This document shows, one piece after another, positions 33,555-43,041 of a DNA stretch of 55,138 bases (positions are counted from its first letter, which is position 1; the number at the start of each line of letters is the position of its first letter). Below the pieces are notes generated by a model. That model made no database searches, was not told where the DNA came from, and saw only the letters and a list, made by a program, of their open reading frames with translations. The translations under genes were made by a program, and so were the position numbers. The stretch spans positions 1 to 55,138 of the forward strand of contig JAEUIT010000053.1 in assembly GCA_016795035.1 (NCBI GenBank). The letters are read 5' to 3'. Source of the stretch: Phycisphaerae bacterium (GTDB lineage Bacteria > Planctomycetota > Phycisphaerae > Phycisphaerales > SM1A02).

Positions 33555-36500
33555 GAGGGCTCGTCGCGTTCGGCGTCCGTCGGCCCATCGTCGGCAGCCT
33601 GCTGATGTGGTTCTTCGTGATCGCAGGCGTCGTCTGCCTTCTCAACCTGCGCCGCGAGTTCTTCCCGAAGGTCGAAGCCGACGCCGCGCGCGTCGCGCTC
33701 CTCTATCCAGGCGCGAGCCCGCAGGAGATCGAGGAGTCGATGGCGCGGAAGATCGAGGACGCGGTCGCGGACCTCGACGGCATCAAGCGCATCACGTCGA
33801 ACCTCGCCGAAGGCGGCGGCGGCATCGTCGTCGAGTTCGAGGAGACCGTCGTGATCGACGACGGGCTCGAGGACGTGCGCGTCGCGATCGACACCCTCGA
33901 GGATCTTCCCGACGAAGCCGAGCGCATCCGCGTCACCGAGTTGCAGCCGAACTTCCCGACGATCATGGTGTCGCTCTCCGGCGACATCGGCGAGGAAGCG
34001 CTCAAGCGCGCGGCGCAGCGCGTGAAGGACGAGCTGCGTTCGCTGCCCGGCATGGGCACGATCGTGACCGTCGGCACGCGCGGATACGAGATCCGCATCG
34101 ACGTCGACCAGACCGCGTTGCAGCGCCACGGGCTGCGGCTGTCGGGCGTCACCGACGTCGTGCGCGCGTGGATGACGGAGATCCCCGGCGGCACGATGCG
34201 CACGGGCGCGGCGAACGTCGCGGTGCGGACGTCGGGCACGGCCGAGCGCGCCGACGCGATCCGCGACATCCCGCTCAAGGCGACGTCCGGAGGCCAGGTG
34301 CTGCGCGTCGGCGACGTCGCGACCGTCACCGAATCGTTCCGCGACGAAGACGTCGTGCGCCGCTTCAACGGCAAGCCGGCGGTGAGCCTCATCGTCTTCA
34401 AGAAGCCCGACGAGGACGCGGTCCGTATCGCCGAACTCGTGCGCGGCTACGTCGCCGGCCGCAACGGCCTCGAGTACACGTCGCCCTCGGTGTGGAGCCA
34501 GTTCAAGTCGATCGCGACCGGCGCGGACCGCAAGATCGGCTACGAGCTCGGGCTCGAACGGCGCTCGCGCGATCCCTTGCCCTGCGAGATCACGACGCAC
34601 AACGATCTCGCGCGCATCATCGAAGGCCGTCTCGATCTCCTGACGAACGACGCGCTGCAAGGCTCGGTGCTCGTCCTCATCGTGATGCTCCTCTTCATGA
34701 ACGCGCGGAGCGCGTGGTGGGTGATGAGCGGCATCTTCGTGTCGATCGGCTGCACGATCTTCCTGATGTGGACCGTCGACATCACGCTGAACCTCGTGAC
34801 GATGTTCGGCCTGATCGTCGTGGTCGGCATGCTCGCCGACGACGCGATCGTCGTGAGCGACATCATCCTGCAGCGCGCCGCCGAAGGGCTCTCGCCCGAA
34901 GACGCGGCGATCGAAGGGACCACTTCGGTCTTCTGGCCGATCGTCGCCAACGCGACCACGGTCATCGTCGCGTTCCTGCCGCTCGCGTTCATCGGCGGGC
35001 GCATCGGCGATCTCCTCGCGAACCTTCCGATCGTCGCGGCCGCGGCGCTGTCGTCGAGCGTGATCGAGACGATGATCATCCTCCCGGCGCACATGGCCCA
35101 CTCGCTGCACAGCATGCAGCACGCGGCGAAGGGGCGACTCGCGCAGCTCTATCGACGCTGCGAGGAATGGCGCGAGTCGCGCTTCATGCCGGCGGTGACG
35201 AAGCGCTACCGACACATCGTCGAATTCTGCCTGCGCAATCGCTACGTCACGGCGTGCGCCACGCTCGCGATCCTTCTCCTCTCGCTCGGCATGGTCGCGG
35301 GCGGGCGCGTGCCGTTCATCTTCCTACCGTCAGAAGACAGCGAGACGGTGATCGTCGACGTGCGCATGCCGATCGGCACGCCGCTCGACGCGACCCGCGC
35401 GATCGTCTCGCGCTTCGAGGCCGCGGCGCGGCAACAGCCCGAGATCCGCGCGATCAGCGCGATCATCGGACAGAGCACCGACTTCGAGACCGGCACGCCC
35501 GACGCGTCGGCTGCGCACGTCGCGCAGATGTATCTCGAGCTCAAGTACGTGGAGGACCGCAACAAGCACTCGAGCGTCGTGATGGACGAGTTCCGCTCGA
35601 AGATCGGCACGCTCGACGAGGTCGAATCCGTCGTCTATCGCGAGATCACCGGCGGACCGGCCGGCGCCGACATCACGTATCAGGTGCGCGGCGAGGACCG
35701 CGACGCCGCGCGCGACGCCGCCGACGAGCTGAAGGACGCGCTCGCGGAGTTCGCGGGCGTCTACTCGATCACCGACGACGACTTCTCGACGCAGCGCGAG
35801 CTGCGCGTCGAGCTCAAGCCGTCGGCCGCGGCGATGGGCTTCACGATCGCCGACGTCGCGACGCAGGTGCGCGGCATCATCTTCGGCCTCGAGGCGCACA
35901 CGTTCAGCGAGAACCGCGAGGACATCAAGGTGCGGGTGCGCTTCGACGAGGAGTCGCGCAAGCGCATCGACTCGATCTCCGACCTGCGCATCACCGCGCC
36001 CGACGGACGCATGGTGCCGCTCGCCGAAGTCGCGCGGGTGACCGAAGGCAACGCGTACGCGGCGGTGCGGCGCGTCGACCGCGAGCGCACGATCACGGTG
36101 ACGGCTGACTGCGCGTCGTCGACGAACCCGGAGCTCGTGACCGAGGCGCTCGCGCCGACCCTCGCGAAGCTTCGCGAGTCGCATCCCTCGATCACGATCC
36201 GCGAGGCGGGCCGACAGAAGGACGTCAACGACGCCTTTGCGACGCTGCCGCTCGCCTTCTTCGCGGCGCTCGCGATGATCTATGTCGTGCTCGCATGGCT
36301 CTTCGGCAGTTACACGCAGCCGTTCGCGGTCATGCTCGCGATTCCGTTCGGCGTGATCGGCGTCGTCTGGGGCCACTATCTGATGGGCTACCAGATGACG
36401 TTCCTCTCGCTCATCGGCTTCGTCGCGCTCACGGGCATCGTGGTCAACAACTCGCTGATCCTTGTCGAGTTCGCCAACATGGAGCGCGAGAAGGGCTACC

Positions 36501-36802
36501 CGCTCGTCGAGTCGCTGGTGCGAGCGGGCTCGCAACGCCTGCGGCCGATCACGCTCACGACCTTCACCACGCTCTGCGGCCTGATTCCGCTTCTCCTCGA
36601 ACGGTCGTTCCAGGCGAAGTTCCTCATCCCGATGGGCATCTCGATCGGCGGCGGACTCGTCAGCGCGACTTTCCTCACGCTGCTTCTCCTGCCGTCGAAC
36701 ATCGTCATCATCGACGACATCAAGCGCGGCCTCTTCTACCTCTGGCACGGGCGTCCGCGCGACGAGGCGGCGCCGCACGGCGAAACCACGCCCGCTCCGT
36801 AA
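33551..36802 (+). CDS. RND-family efflux transporter
   Basis: 1083 residues, the usual pump length, from the ATGA overlap at 33551. About 12 membrane helices in two halves, with porter-domain motifs FPKVEADAARVALLYPGASP and MVPLAEVARVTEG. Helix 4 carries MFGLIVVVGMLADDAIVVSD with the two proton-relay Asp residues, and helix 11 carries GFVALTGIVVNNSLILVEFA. It works with the adaptor encoded just upstream. The substrate is unknown; the sequence resembles heavy-metal/multidrug RND relatives of the uncharacterised AcrB-like group. Confidence 0.93.
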   Translation: MRGLVAFGVRRPIVGSLLMWFFVIAGVVCLLNLRREFFPKVEADAARVALLYPGASPQEIEESMARKIEDAVADLDGIKRITSNLAEGGGGIVVEFEETVVIDDGLEDVRVAIDTLEDLPDEAERIRVTELQPNFPTIMVSLSGDIGEEALKRAAQRVKDELRSLPGMGTIVTVGTRGYEIRIDVDQTALQRHGLRLSGVTDVVRAWMTEIPGGTMRTGAANVAVRTSGTAERADAIRDIPLKATSGGQVLRVGDVATVTESFRDEDVVRRFNGKPAVSLIVFKKPDEDAVRIAELVRGYVAGRNGLEYTSPSVWSQFKSIATGADRKIGYELGLERRSRDPLPCEITTHNDLARIIEGRLDLLTNDALQGSVLVLIVMLLFMNARSAWWVMSGIFVSIGCTIFLMWTVDITLNLVTMFGLIVVVGMLADDAIVVSDIILQRAAEGLSPEDAAIEGTTSVFWPIVANATTVIVAFLPLAFIGGRIGDLLANLPIVAAAALSSSVIETMIILPAHMAHSLHSMQHAAKGRLAQLYRRCEEWRESRFMPAVTKRYRHIVEFCLRNRYVTACATLAILLLSLGMVAGGRVPFIFLPSEDSETVIVDVRMPIGTPLDATRAIVSRFEAAARQQPEIRAISAIIGQSTDFETGTPDASAAHVAQMYLELKYVEDRNKHSSVVMDEFRSKIGTLDEVESVVYREITGGPAGADITYQVRGEDRDAARDAADELKDALAEFAGVYSITDDDFSTQRELRVELKPSAAAMGFTIADVATQVRGIIFGLEAHTFSENREDIKVRVRFDEESRKRIDSISDLRITAPDGRMVPLAEVARVTEGNAYAAVRRVDRERTITVTADCASSTNPELVTEALAPTLAKLRESHPSITIREAGRQKDVNDAFATLPLAFFAALAMIYVVLAWLFGSYTQPFAVMLAIPFGVIGVVWGHYLMGYQMTFLSLIGFVALTGIVVNNSLILVEFANMEREKGYPLVESLVRAGSQRLRPITLTTFTTLCGLIPLLLERSFQAKFLIPMGISIGGGLVSATFLTLLLLPSNIVIIDDIKRGLFYLWHGRPRDEAAPHGETTPAP

Positions 36803-36827
36803 ACTCCGCGTCTTCCGGAGGTGACTC

Positions 36828-37934
36828 GTGGCGTCGGTGATGGACGTGATGAAAGCGTTGGACGCGTTCGCGCCGTTCTCGGCGGCGGAGGAGTGGGACA
36901 ACGTCGGTCTCCTGGTGGGCCGCGAGCCGTCGCGCGCGACGAAGGCGCTCCTCACCATCGACCTCCTTCCCGAGGTGGCCGAGGAGGCGATCGCCGTCGG
37001 CGCGGATCTCGTCGTTGCATACCACCCGCCGATCTTCCGGCCGCTCAAGCGCTTCACCGACCGCTCGCTGCTGTCGCTCGCGGAGCGCGGGATCGCGGTG
37101 ATCTCACCTCACACGGCGCTCGACAACGCGAGGGGCGGCATCAACGACTGGATCGCCGAAGGGATCGGCCCGGGCGACGTGCGGGCGCTCGTGCCCTCGG
37201 AGTCGCTGCCGCCGAGCGAAGCCACGAAGATCGTGACGTTCTGCCCGGCCGACGCGGTCGATCGGCTGCGCGACGCGCTCGCCGCGGTCGGCGCGGGGCG
37301 CATCGGCCACTACGAGCGCTGCTCGTTCGAATTGCGGGGCACGGGCACGTTCGTCGGCGGCGAGAAGTCGGCGCCGCGCGTGGGCGAGAAGGGGCGCGTC
37401 GAGCGCGTCGACGAAGTCCGCCTCGAGATGGTCTGCCCCACGCAGGCGTTAGGTCTCGCCGTTGCATCGATCCGCGAGTTCCACCCTTACGAGGAACCGC
37501 CGATCGAGATCCACTCACTCGCCGCGCGGCCCGATCGTTTCCGCGGCACCGGCCGCCGACTCACGCTCGACGGACCGCTTCGGCTCGACGACGTCGTCGT
37601 ACGGGTGAAGGCCCGATTCGGTGTCGGGCGCGTGCAGGTTGCCGCCCCGGCCGGCGGGCCGGCGACGCACGAGACGATCGGCATGTGCGCGGGTTCTGGC
37701 GCGTCGCTTCTCGACGAGGCGATCGCGCAAGGCTGCACGATCTTCGTCACAGGTGAACTCAAGCATCACGAAACGCTTGCGGCGCTTGCACGCGGCTGCG
37801 CGGTGGTGTTAGCGGGACACACGAACACCGAGCGCGGATACTTGCCGGTCCTCGCGGCGCGGCTTGCGGCCGACGTGCCGGGTCTCTCGTGCGTGGTGTC
37901 GACGAAGGACCGCGACCCGCTCGTCGACGCCTGA
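36828..37934 (+). CDS. Nif3-like dinuclear metal-centre protein (YqfO type)
   Basis: 368 residues from GTG 36828 with GGAGGT six bases upstream. Family motifs are EEWDNVGLLVGREPS, LVVAYHPPIFRPLKRF, ISPHTALDNARGGINDWI, ATHETIGMCAGSG and LAGHTNTERGYLP; the His and Glu/Asp residues in them form the di-metal site. The central insertion (about 130-235) is the CutA-like domain of the long YqfO form. The biochemical role is unsettled (annotated as GTP cyclohydrolase I type 2 in places). Confidence 0.9.
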   Translation: MASVMDVMKALDAFAPFSAAEEWDNVGLLVGREPSRATKALLTIDLLPEVAEEAIAVGADLVVAYHPPIFRPLKRFTDRSLLSLAERGIAVISPHTALDNARGGINDWIAEGIGPGDVRALVPSESLPPSEATKIVTFCPADAVDRLRDALAAVGAGRIGHYERCSFELRGTGTFVGGEKSAPRVGEKGRVERVDEVRLEMVCPTQALGLAVASIREFHPYEEPPIEIHSLAARPDRFRGTGRRLTLDGPLRLDDVVVRVKARFGVGRVQVAAPAGGPATHETIGMCAGSGASLLDEAIAQGCTIFVTGELKHHETLAALARGCAVVLAGHTNTERGYLPVLAARLAADVPGLSCVVSTKDRDPLVDA

Positions 37935-37948
37935 GCGCGGCGGACTTG

Positions 37949-37993
37949 TCCCGCAAGTTCGGGAGTTTCCGCTGGCCGAAGGTCCGATCGGAC
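37949..37993. promoter_or_regulatory. Inverted repeats upstream of the PhoH gene
   Basis: TCCCG(CAAGTT)CGGGA at 37949-37964 and the perfect 12-base palindrome GTCCGATCGGAC at 37982-37993 lie in the 248-base gap between the Nif3-like gene and the PhoH gene. Either may be an operator or, for the first, a short hairpin after the Nif3 stop. No regulator can be named. Confidence 0.3.
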
Positions 37994-38182
37994 TTATCAT
38001 CGTCTTTGACGGGAGCATTCGGTCGCACACGCCGATGGCTTCGAGGCGGCAACGTGGTCGTCTCGGTTCTTTCGGTGGGTCCCGCGGGCCTCTGTGGCAA
38101 CGGGACAACTAGTCCTCCGGGAATTCCTGCGGGACTGGGGCCAGGACGGCCGTCGCGACCGTTGCGGCGTAGGAGGCGCAGC

Positions 38183-39745
38183 GTGGCGTCGATTCCTCAC
38201 TCGGGTCGCTTCATCGCCGAAGCGACAGGACACTCCGAGCGGGCCTTGACGAAGGCCAACGGCGACGGGAACGGAGTTTCTACGACGAAGCGGAGAGGAC
38301 ATGTCGGTCGGCAGCACAAGGAGGAGTCGCCGGACACTGGCGTTTCTCCGCGCATCCCCGACGCGGTGAGCGTGCGCAAGCACTTCGTGCTTGACACGAA
38401 CGTTCTCCTGCACAACCCGAACGCCGTGTTCAAGTTCGAGGAACACGAGGTCGTCATTCCTCTGACGGTGCTCGAGGAGCTCGACCAGTTCAAGAAGAAT
38501 AACGACGAGACGGGCCGCAACGCCCGCGCGGTGATCCGCGCGCTCGATTCGCTGCGCGCGAAGGGTTCGCTCTTCGAGGGCGTCGTCTGGAACGAGCAGG
38601 GCGGCTGCATCCGCATCGACCGCTGCGACTCCGGACTTCCGTTCGCGCTCGACCTCGACAAGGCCGACAACCGCATTCTCTCCGTTGCACACGCGCTGCA
38701 TGCGTCGGGCAAGCGCACGATCTTCATCACGAAGGACATCAACGCCCGCCTGAAGGGCGACGCGCTGGGCATCCCGAGCGAGGACTTCGAGCACGATCAC
38801 GTCGACACCGACTGGCTCTACACCGGCTACGTGCAGATGCTCGTGCCGGGTACGCTCATCGACGATCTCTACAACGAACGGCAGCTCGATCTCTCGGCGC
38901 TCGCCGGTCGGCCCGCGCGCATGGCGAACGGCGTGGAAACGCCCGAACTCGCGCCGATCCCGAATCAGTTCGTCGTCCTGCAGAATGAGGACGACGACTC
39001 GCACTCCGGCCTCGCGCGCATCCTCGCCGACACCGGCCACCTCATTCCCGTGACCGGACCGCGCAAGCCGGTCTACGGCGTGATGGCGCGGAATCTCCAG
39101 CAGACGATGGCGCTCGACCTTCTCCTCGACGACGAGATCAAGCTCATCTCGCTCATCGGACCCGCAGGCACGGGCAAGACGCTGCTCGCCCTCGCGGCGG
39201 GCCTGCAGAAGACGCTGAAGGAAGAGCGCTACGACAAGATGCTCACGGCGCGGCCGATCATGCCGCTCGGCCGCGACATCGGTTACCTCCCCGGCGACAA
39301 GGACGAGAAGCTCTCGCAGTGGATGCAGCCGGTCTTCGACAACCTGACGTATCTCCTCTCGACGCGCGGCGCGCACTCGCGCGACGACGCCGACTCGAAG
39401 AGCGCCGAGCAGCGCATGGATCAACTCATGACGACCGGCAAGGTCGTGCTTGAGCCGTTGACCTACATCCGCGGGCGTTCGCTGCCGCACCAATTCTTCG
39501 TCGTCGACGAGGCGCAAAACCTCTCGCCGCACGAGGTGAAGACGATCGTCTCGCGCGTGGGCGACGGCACGAAGATCGTCCTCTGCGGCGACATCCTCCA
39601 GATCGACAACCCGTATCTCGACAGCGCGTCGAACGGCCTCTCGCACCTCATCGAACGCATGAAGGGCCAGCGCATCGCCGGCCACGTCACGCTCTCGAAG
39701 ACGGAGCGCAGCGACCTCGCGAGTCTCGCGGCGGAGGTGCTGTAG
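38183..39745 (+). CDS. PIN-PhoH ATPase (PhoH2-like)
   Basis: 520 residues from GTG 38183, chosen because AGGAGG ends six bases upstream; the frame is open farther back without good features. The PIN domain (about 65-215) has KHFVLDTNVLLHNPNAVF, LTVLEELDQFKK and the acidic ADNRILSVAHAL, giving a nuclease active site. The PhoH domain (about 300-515) has Walker A LIGPAGTGKTLLALAAG, GRDIGYLPGDKDEKLSQWMQ and Walker B FFVVDEAQNLSPHE. PhoH2 proteins are RNA helicase/ribonucleases, usually in toxin-antitoxin-like contexts; no antitoxin gene is apparent here. Confidence 0.93.
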   Translation: MASIPHSGRFIAEATGHSERALTKANGDGNGVSTTKRRGHVGRQHKEESPDTGVSPRIPDAVSVRKHFVLDTNVLLHNPNAVFKFEEHEVVIPLTVLEELDQFKKNNDETGRNARAVIRALDSLRAKGSLFEGVVWNEQGGCIRIDRCDSGLPFALDLDKADNRILSVAHALHASGKRTIFITKDINARLKGDALGIPSEDFEHDHVDTDWLYTGYVQMLVPGTLIDDLYNERQLDLSALAGRPARMANGVETPELAPIPNQFVVLQNEDDDSHSGLARILADTGHLIPVTGPRKPVYGVMARNLQQTMALDLLLDDEIKLISLIGPAGTGKTLLALAAGLQKTLKEERYDKMLTARPIMPLGRDIGYLPGDKDEKLSQWMQPVFDNLTYLLSTRGAHSRDDADSKSAEQRMDQLMTTGKVVLEPLTYIRGRSLPHQFFVVDEAQNLSPHEVKTIVSRVGDGTKIVLCGDILQIDNPYLDSASNGLSHLIERMKGQRIAGHVTLSKTERSDLASLAAEVL

Positions 39746-39765
39746 CGCGCGGCCTTCGGCCGCGA

Positions 39766-39863
39766 GGATTCAGGATTGAGGATTCAGGAGTCAGGGGCAA
39801 GCACCCGAAGCGCGGTGCCGAAGTGCCTTTTCCACTGACTCCCGACTCCTGAATCCTGACTCC
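39766..39863. repeat. Heptad-repeat inverted element, copy 1
   Basis: Left arm: four 7-base units GGATTCA, GGATTGA, GGATTCA, GGAGTCA (39766-39793). Right arm: the complementary TGACTCC, CGACTCC, TGAATCC, TGACTCC (39836-39863). The 42-base core includes CAAGCACCCGAAGCG and AAGTGCCTTTTCC and is related to that of copy 3. A separate GC hairpin (CGCGGCC/GGCCGCG, 39747-39763) sits between the PhoH stop and the element. It fills the gap between two plus-strand genes and may act as a hairpin in RNA. Confidence 0.8.
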
Positions 39864-39900
39864 CTTCCCTCCTCCGCACCCTCAGTGTTAGTCTCACGAC

Positions 39901-41349
39901 GTGCACGCAACGTCGACATCCTCCGTCGACCAGAACGCGATCGTCAGCGAGATCGACCTTCCCGATCCTGCGGCAACGATGAGTTGGTCGGCGCCTCGCT
40001 GGTCGAAGGATGGCACGCGCGTCGTCGTCGAGCGGCAGGTCGATGCGCGGGCATGGCCGTGGCTTGACGATCATCGCGCCGATGTCGGGCCTGCGCTCGT
40101 CCTCGTCGGGCTCGCACTTGGCTTTTGGTGGCTCGTGCGCACCTGGCGCCGGCCGCGGCAGGTCGGACGGCGCTACTGCCGGCGCTGCAACCACGATGTC
40201 GGCGGCGCGGAGGCGCAGACCGAACGCTGCGGCGAGTGTGGCGGTGTGCTCGCCGGCCGAGGAACGGTCGTCGGACGCGTGCGCCTCTTCCGCCTCGGAC
40301 CGATGCTCGCGCTCGCAACACTCCTCGTTGCAGGCGGCGCCTTTCTCGCGTATGGGTCGATCGTCGGATCCTCGGCGCAGATTTTCGGCCCGCGCACCGC
40401 GTGGCCGTTGGCTGCGCTCGACCGTTTTCCCGAGTGGCCACTCTGGCGCGCCGACGTCTCGTGGACGTCGGCCAAGCGACTCGATGTCGTCGCTATCGAT
40501 GCCGACGGTCAGCTTCAGCGCATTCCCACGTCCGCGATCGAACTGCCGCCAAACGTGTTCTGGTACACGTCGGACGACGGTCGCATGCTGGCGTGGTCGC
40601 GCTTCGACGAGTCGAACGGCTGGCGGCAGGAAGTCTGCTGGTTCGACGTCGATGCGAACGTCCAGGGCTCAACGTTCGTCGGCTCGGGCGGCGACGGGTT
40701 CCTGCGCGTGTGCGGGTTCACGCCCGACGGGCGCTCGATCGTGGTGCGTCGCGACGGGCTCATCGGCCCATCGGCGAGACAGATCACGGCGCCGGACGGC
40801 GCGACGCTCGGGCATCACGCGGTCGAGGTGATCGTCGTCGGTCCGCGCGATGGATCGTCGAGCACCGTGGGGACCGGCGAGGCGTACGCGATCGGGTCTG
40901 GCGGAGCCTCATGGCTCATCGAGCCGGGGCTGGTAGCGGTCGGCCCAGGTCCGCGCACGACGTGGGCGACATTCACGCTCTCGCGCCCCCGACCTCCGGC
41001 GCAATCGCCGGCCGTGGTCCGCATCGCGAACCTCGTGATTGGCAACGAGTCGGATTCGCGAGCGATCGACGTCGTCGGGGACCTCGTCTCCTTCAACGGC
41101 ACCATGGTGGCCACGATCGTCGACGATCGCGAACTGGTGATCGAAGAGACGGACGTTGACCCTCTGACGCGCGTCCGCTATCGGATCGACCTCGCCACCG
41201 GCAACGCCGCGAAGGAGGCTGCAGCTGCGTCGTCTTCCATCGAGTCAAGGTTTGGGCTCTCGATCGTGGTGCCTGCCGGAATCTCGGCGTGGCGAGGCCC
41301 CGGTAGCCCAGCCCCGGAGTGGGTCCGACTTCGCGCCACGCGCCGCTGA
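39901..41349 (+). CDS. Zinc-ribbon membrane protein with propeller-like exterior domain (paralogue 1)
   Basis: 482 residues from GTG 39901. The start IVSEIDLPDPAATMSWSAPR is followed by a first helix (ALVLVGLALGFWWLVRTW), a cytoplasmic ribbon YCRRCNHDVGGAEAQTERC then GECGG, and a second helix (LALATLLVAGGAFLAYGS). The remaining 320 residues contain TolB/PD40-like blades: DDGRMLAWSRFDES and FTPDGRSIVVRRDGL. The gene directly downstream is a clear paralogue of the same length and order. Function unknown. The order ribbon-helix-propeller suggests sensing across the membrane. Confidence 0.72.
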   Translation: MHATSTSSVDQNAIVSEIDLPDPAATMSWSAPRWSKDGTRVVVERQVDARAWPWLDDHRADVGPALVLVGLALGFWWLVRTWRRPRQVGRRYCRRCNHDVGGAEAQTERCGECGGVLAGRGTVVGRVRLFRLGPMLALATLLVAGGAFLAYGSIVGSSAQIFGPRTAWPLAALDRFPEWPLWRADVSWTSAKRLDVVAIDADGQLQRIPTSAIELPPNVFWYTSDDGRMLAWSRFDESNGWRQEVCWFDVDANVQGSTFVGSGGDGFLRVCGFTPDGRSIVVRRDGLIGPSARQITAPDGATLGHHAVEVIVVGPRDGSSSTVGTGEAYAIGSGGASWLIEPGLVAVGPGPRTTWATFTLSRPRPPAQSPAVVRIANLVIGNESDSRAIDVVGDLVSFNGTMVATIVDDRELVIEETDVDPLTRVRYRIDLATGNAAKEAAAASSSIESRFGLSIVVPAGISAWRGPGSPAPEWVRLRATRR

Positions 41350-41435
41350 GCGTGAGTTTTCCCCCAAAGTCCACGTTGCACTCCGCGTTGCAGCAAACCG
41401 TTGTGGATCGTCAGCGACGGTGGTAGCGTCACTGC

Positions 41436-42896
41436 ATGCGTCAGCAGGCGATAGACGACGGACCCTCGCCTGAGCCCCCGATCGCCGAACTGGATCTTCC
41501 GGAGCCGGCGAAGACGCTTCGCTGGGGAGTGCCAGAGTGGTCGCACGACGGCACGTGCATTGTCGTGCAGCGCGAGATGGACGGTCGCGCGTGGCCGTGG
41601 CTTGAAGAGCATCAGGCCGATCTCGCCCTTCTGATCATCGTCATCGCTCTTGCGCTCGGACTTCGATTGGTTGTCCGCACCGTACGGCGGATGAGAGCCG
41701 TCGGCCGAGACTATTGCCGACGTTGCAACCATGACCTCGGCGAGCCCGCCACGCGAGGCGAACGCTGTCCCGAATGCGGAAGCTCGCTGGGCGCCCGTGG
41801 TGCCGTCGTCGGGCGGGTGCGTTGGTGGCGTCTCGCGCCGATGCTCGCCCTTTGCGCACTCGTCGTTGCAGCCGGCATGTTCGTCGTGAAGGGAGCGGTC
41901 GTCGGTCCGACGACACGAGTCTTCCGAACCCCCTCGGCCTGGCCGATCGACGCCCTTGGCCGCGTCGTGAGTGGGTGGCCGCTTTGGCGCGCCGATATCC
42001 GTTCGCTTCGCGTTACTCGACTCGATGTCGTCGCGATCGACGCGGAAGGTCAGCTTCGTCGACTTCCGACGGGACCGATCACGCTTCCCTACGGTGCCAC
42101 TTGGTGCATGTCCGACGACGGTCGCATGATCGCGTGGATGCGGAAAGGGAAGGCCCCCGCGTCATCGTGGGAGGTGTGCTGGTTCGACGTCGACGCGAAT
42201 GCCGAAGGTTCGGCCGTCGTCGAGAGCGAGCCCGACGGGCGCGTCCGCGCGTGTGGATTCGCGCCCGACGGTCGATCGATCGTGGTGCGACGCGATCGCG
42301 CCGTGACGCCGCCGAGCGCTGCGTCTGGCAATGCAATGGACGTGCGCCATGACGTAGAGGTTCTCATCGTCGATCCGCGCGACGGAACGATGACGACCGT
42401 AGCGACGTCCGAAGCGTTCGCCCTTGAGACTCAGGATGGCCAACGCTCGATCGAACCTGGAGTCGCGTGCGTGGGTCCCGGTCCCAAGGCAACGTGGGCG
42501 ACGATCACGCTTTCGCGGCGGGGTTTGGAGAACGAAAATGGAGTGTCGCAGTTGGCACATCTCGTGGTCGGGAACGGCACCGAGTCGCGCTCAGTCGCGT
42601 TGAAGCGGCCGGTCTACATGAGCGACAAGCTGGTCATGTGGACCGCGAGGATCCTGAACGATCGCGAACTGGTGATCGAATCGGTGAATCGGGCCCACAT
42701 CGAGTACTTGGTGCCGCTCGGGCGCTTTCGCATCGACCTTGAGACCGGCGAATTGTTGAGGGGCGAACGGCCCTCTCCTGGGAGCGAGTCGGCGCTCGAG
42801 GCAACGTTCGACGTTCCGCCGGGATCGAACATTCAAAGGACGGTCGCCGACCCGGGACCCGCGTGGTTCCGGCTTCAAATCCGTCCCCTGCAGTGA
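41436..42896 (+). CDS. Zinc-ribbon membrane protein with propeller-like exterior domain (paralogue 2)
   Basis: 486 residues. Matches paralogue 1 along its length: IAELDLPEPAKTLRWGVPEW, WPWLEEHQADLALLIIVIAL, YCRRCNHDLGEPATRGERC with PECGS, the second helix LALCALVVAAGMFVVKGA, then LDVVAIDAEGQLRRLPTG and FAPDGRSIVVRRDRA. Divergence is moderate and spread evenly, so the duplication is old. The 86-base gap between the paralogues contains two copies of the CGTTGCA motif (41374 and 41386). Confidence 0.72.
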   Translation: MRQQAIDDGPSPEPPIAELDLPEPAKTLRWGVPEWSHDGTCIVVQREMDGRAWPWLEEHQADLALLIIVIALALGLRLVVRTVRRMRAVGRDYCRRCNHDLGEPATRGERCPECGSSLGARGAVVGRVRWWRLAPMLALCALVVAAGMFVVKGAVVGPTTRVFRTPSAWPIDALGRVVSGWPLWRADIRSLRVTRLDVVAIDAEGQLRRLPTGPITLPYGATWCMSDDGRMIAWMRKGKAPASSWEVCWFDVDANAEGSAVVESEPDGRVRACGFAPDGRSIVVRRDRAVTPPSAASGNAMDVRHDVEVLIVDPRDGTMTTVATSEAFALETQDGQRSIEPGVACVGPGPKATWATITLSRRGLENENGVSQLAHLVVGNGTESRSVALKRPVYMSDKLVMWTARILNDRELVIESVNRAHIEYLVPLGRFRIDLETGELLRGERPSPGSESALEATFDVPPGSNIQRTVADPGPAWFRLQIRPLQ

Positions 42897-42953
42897 TGGC
42901 GGCTGGCGACGTCTGTCCCTGAGAAGCCGCACGAATTCTCCGGGCGCGCAGCC

Positions 42954-42980
42954 CCCTCACTTCGCAGTCTGAAGTGAGGG
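42954..42980. terminator. Perfect hairpin after the second paralogue
   Basis: CCCTCACTTC (42954-42963) and GAAGTGAGGG (42971-42980) form a ten-base-pair stem with a seven-base loop, 57 bases after the stop of the upstream gene. No T-run follows, so termination is uncertain. Confidence 0.45.
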
Positions 42981-43041
42981 CTGTGGCGTCTTGCGCCGCA
43001 ACCTCGCTTCTCTTCACTTCCATGTCCTTCCGGTGAGCCTC

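Noticed and set aside
32223..36802. Drug-specific efflux operon with dedicated regulator
   Set aside because: No regulator or outer-membrane channel gene is adjacent; the substrate cannot be named.
38183..39745. VapB-like antitoxin next to PhoH
   Set aside because: No short reading frame with an antitoxin-like pattern and ribosome binding site was found in the leader.
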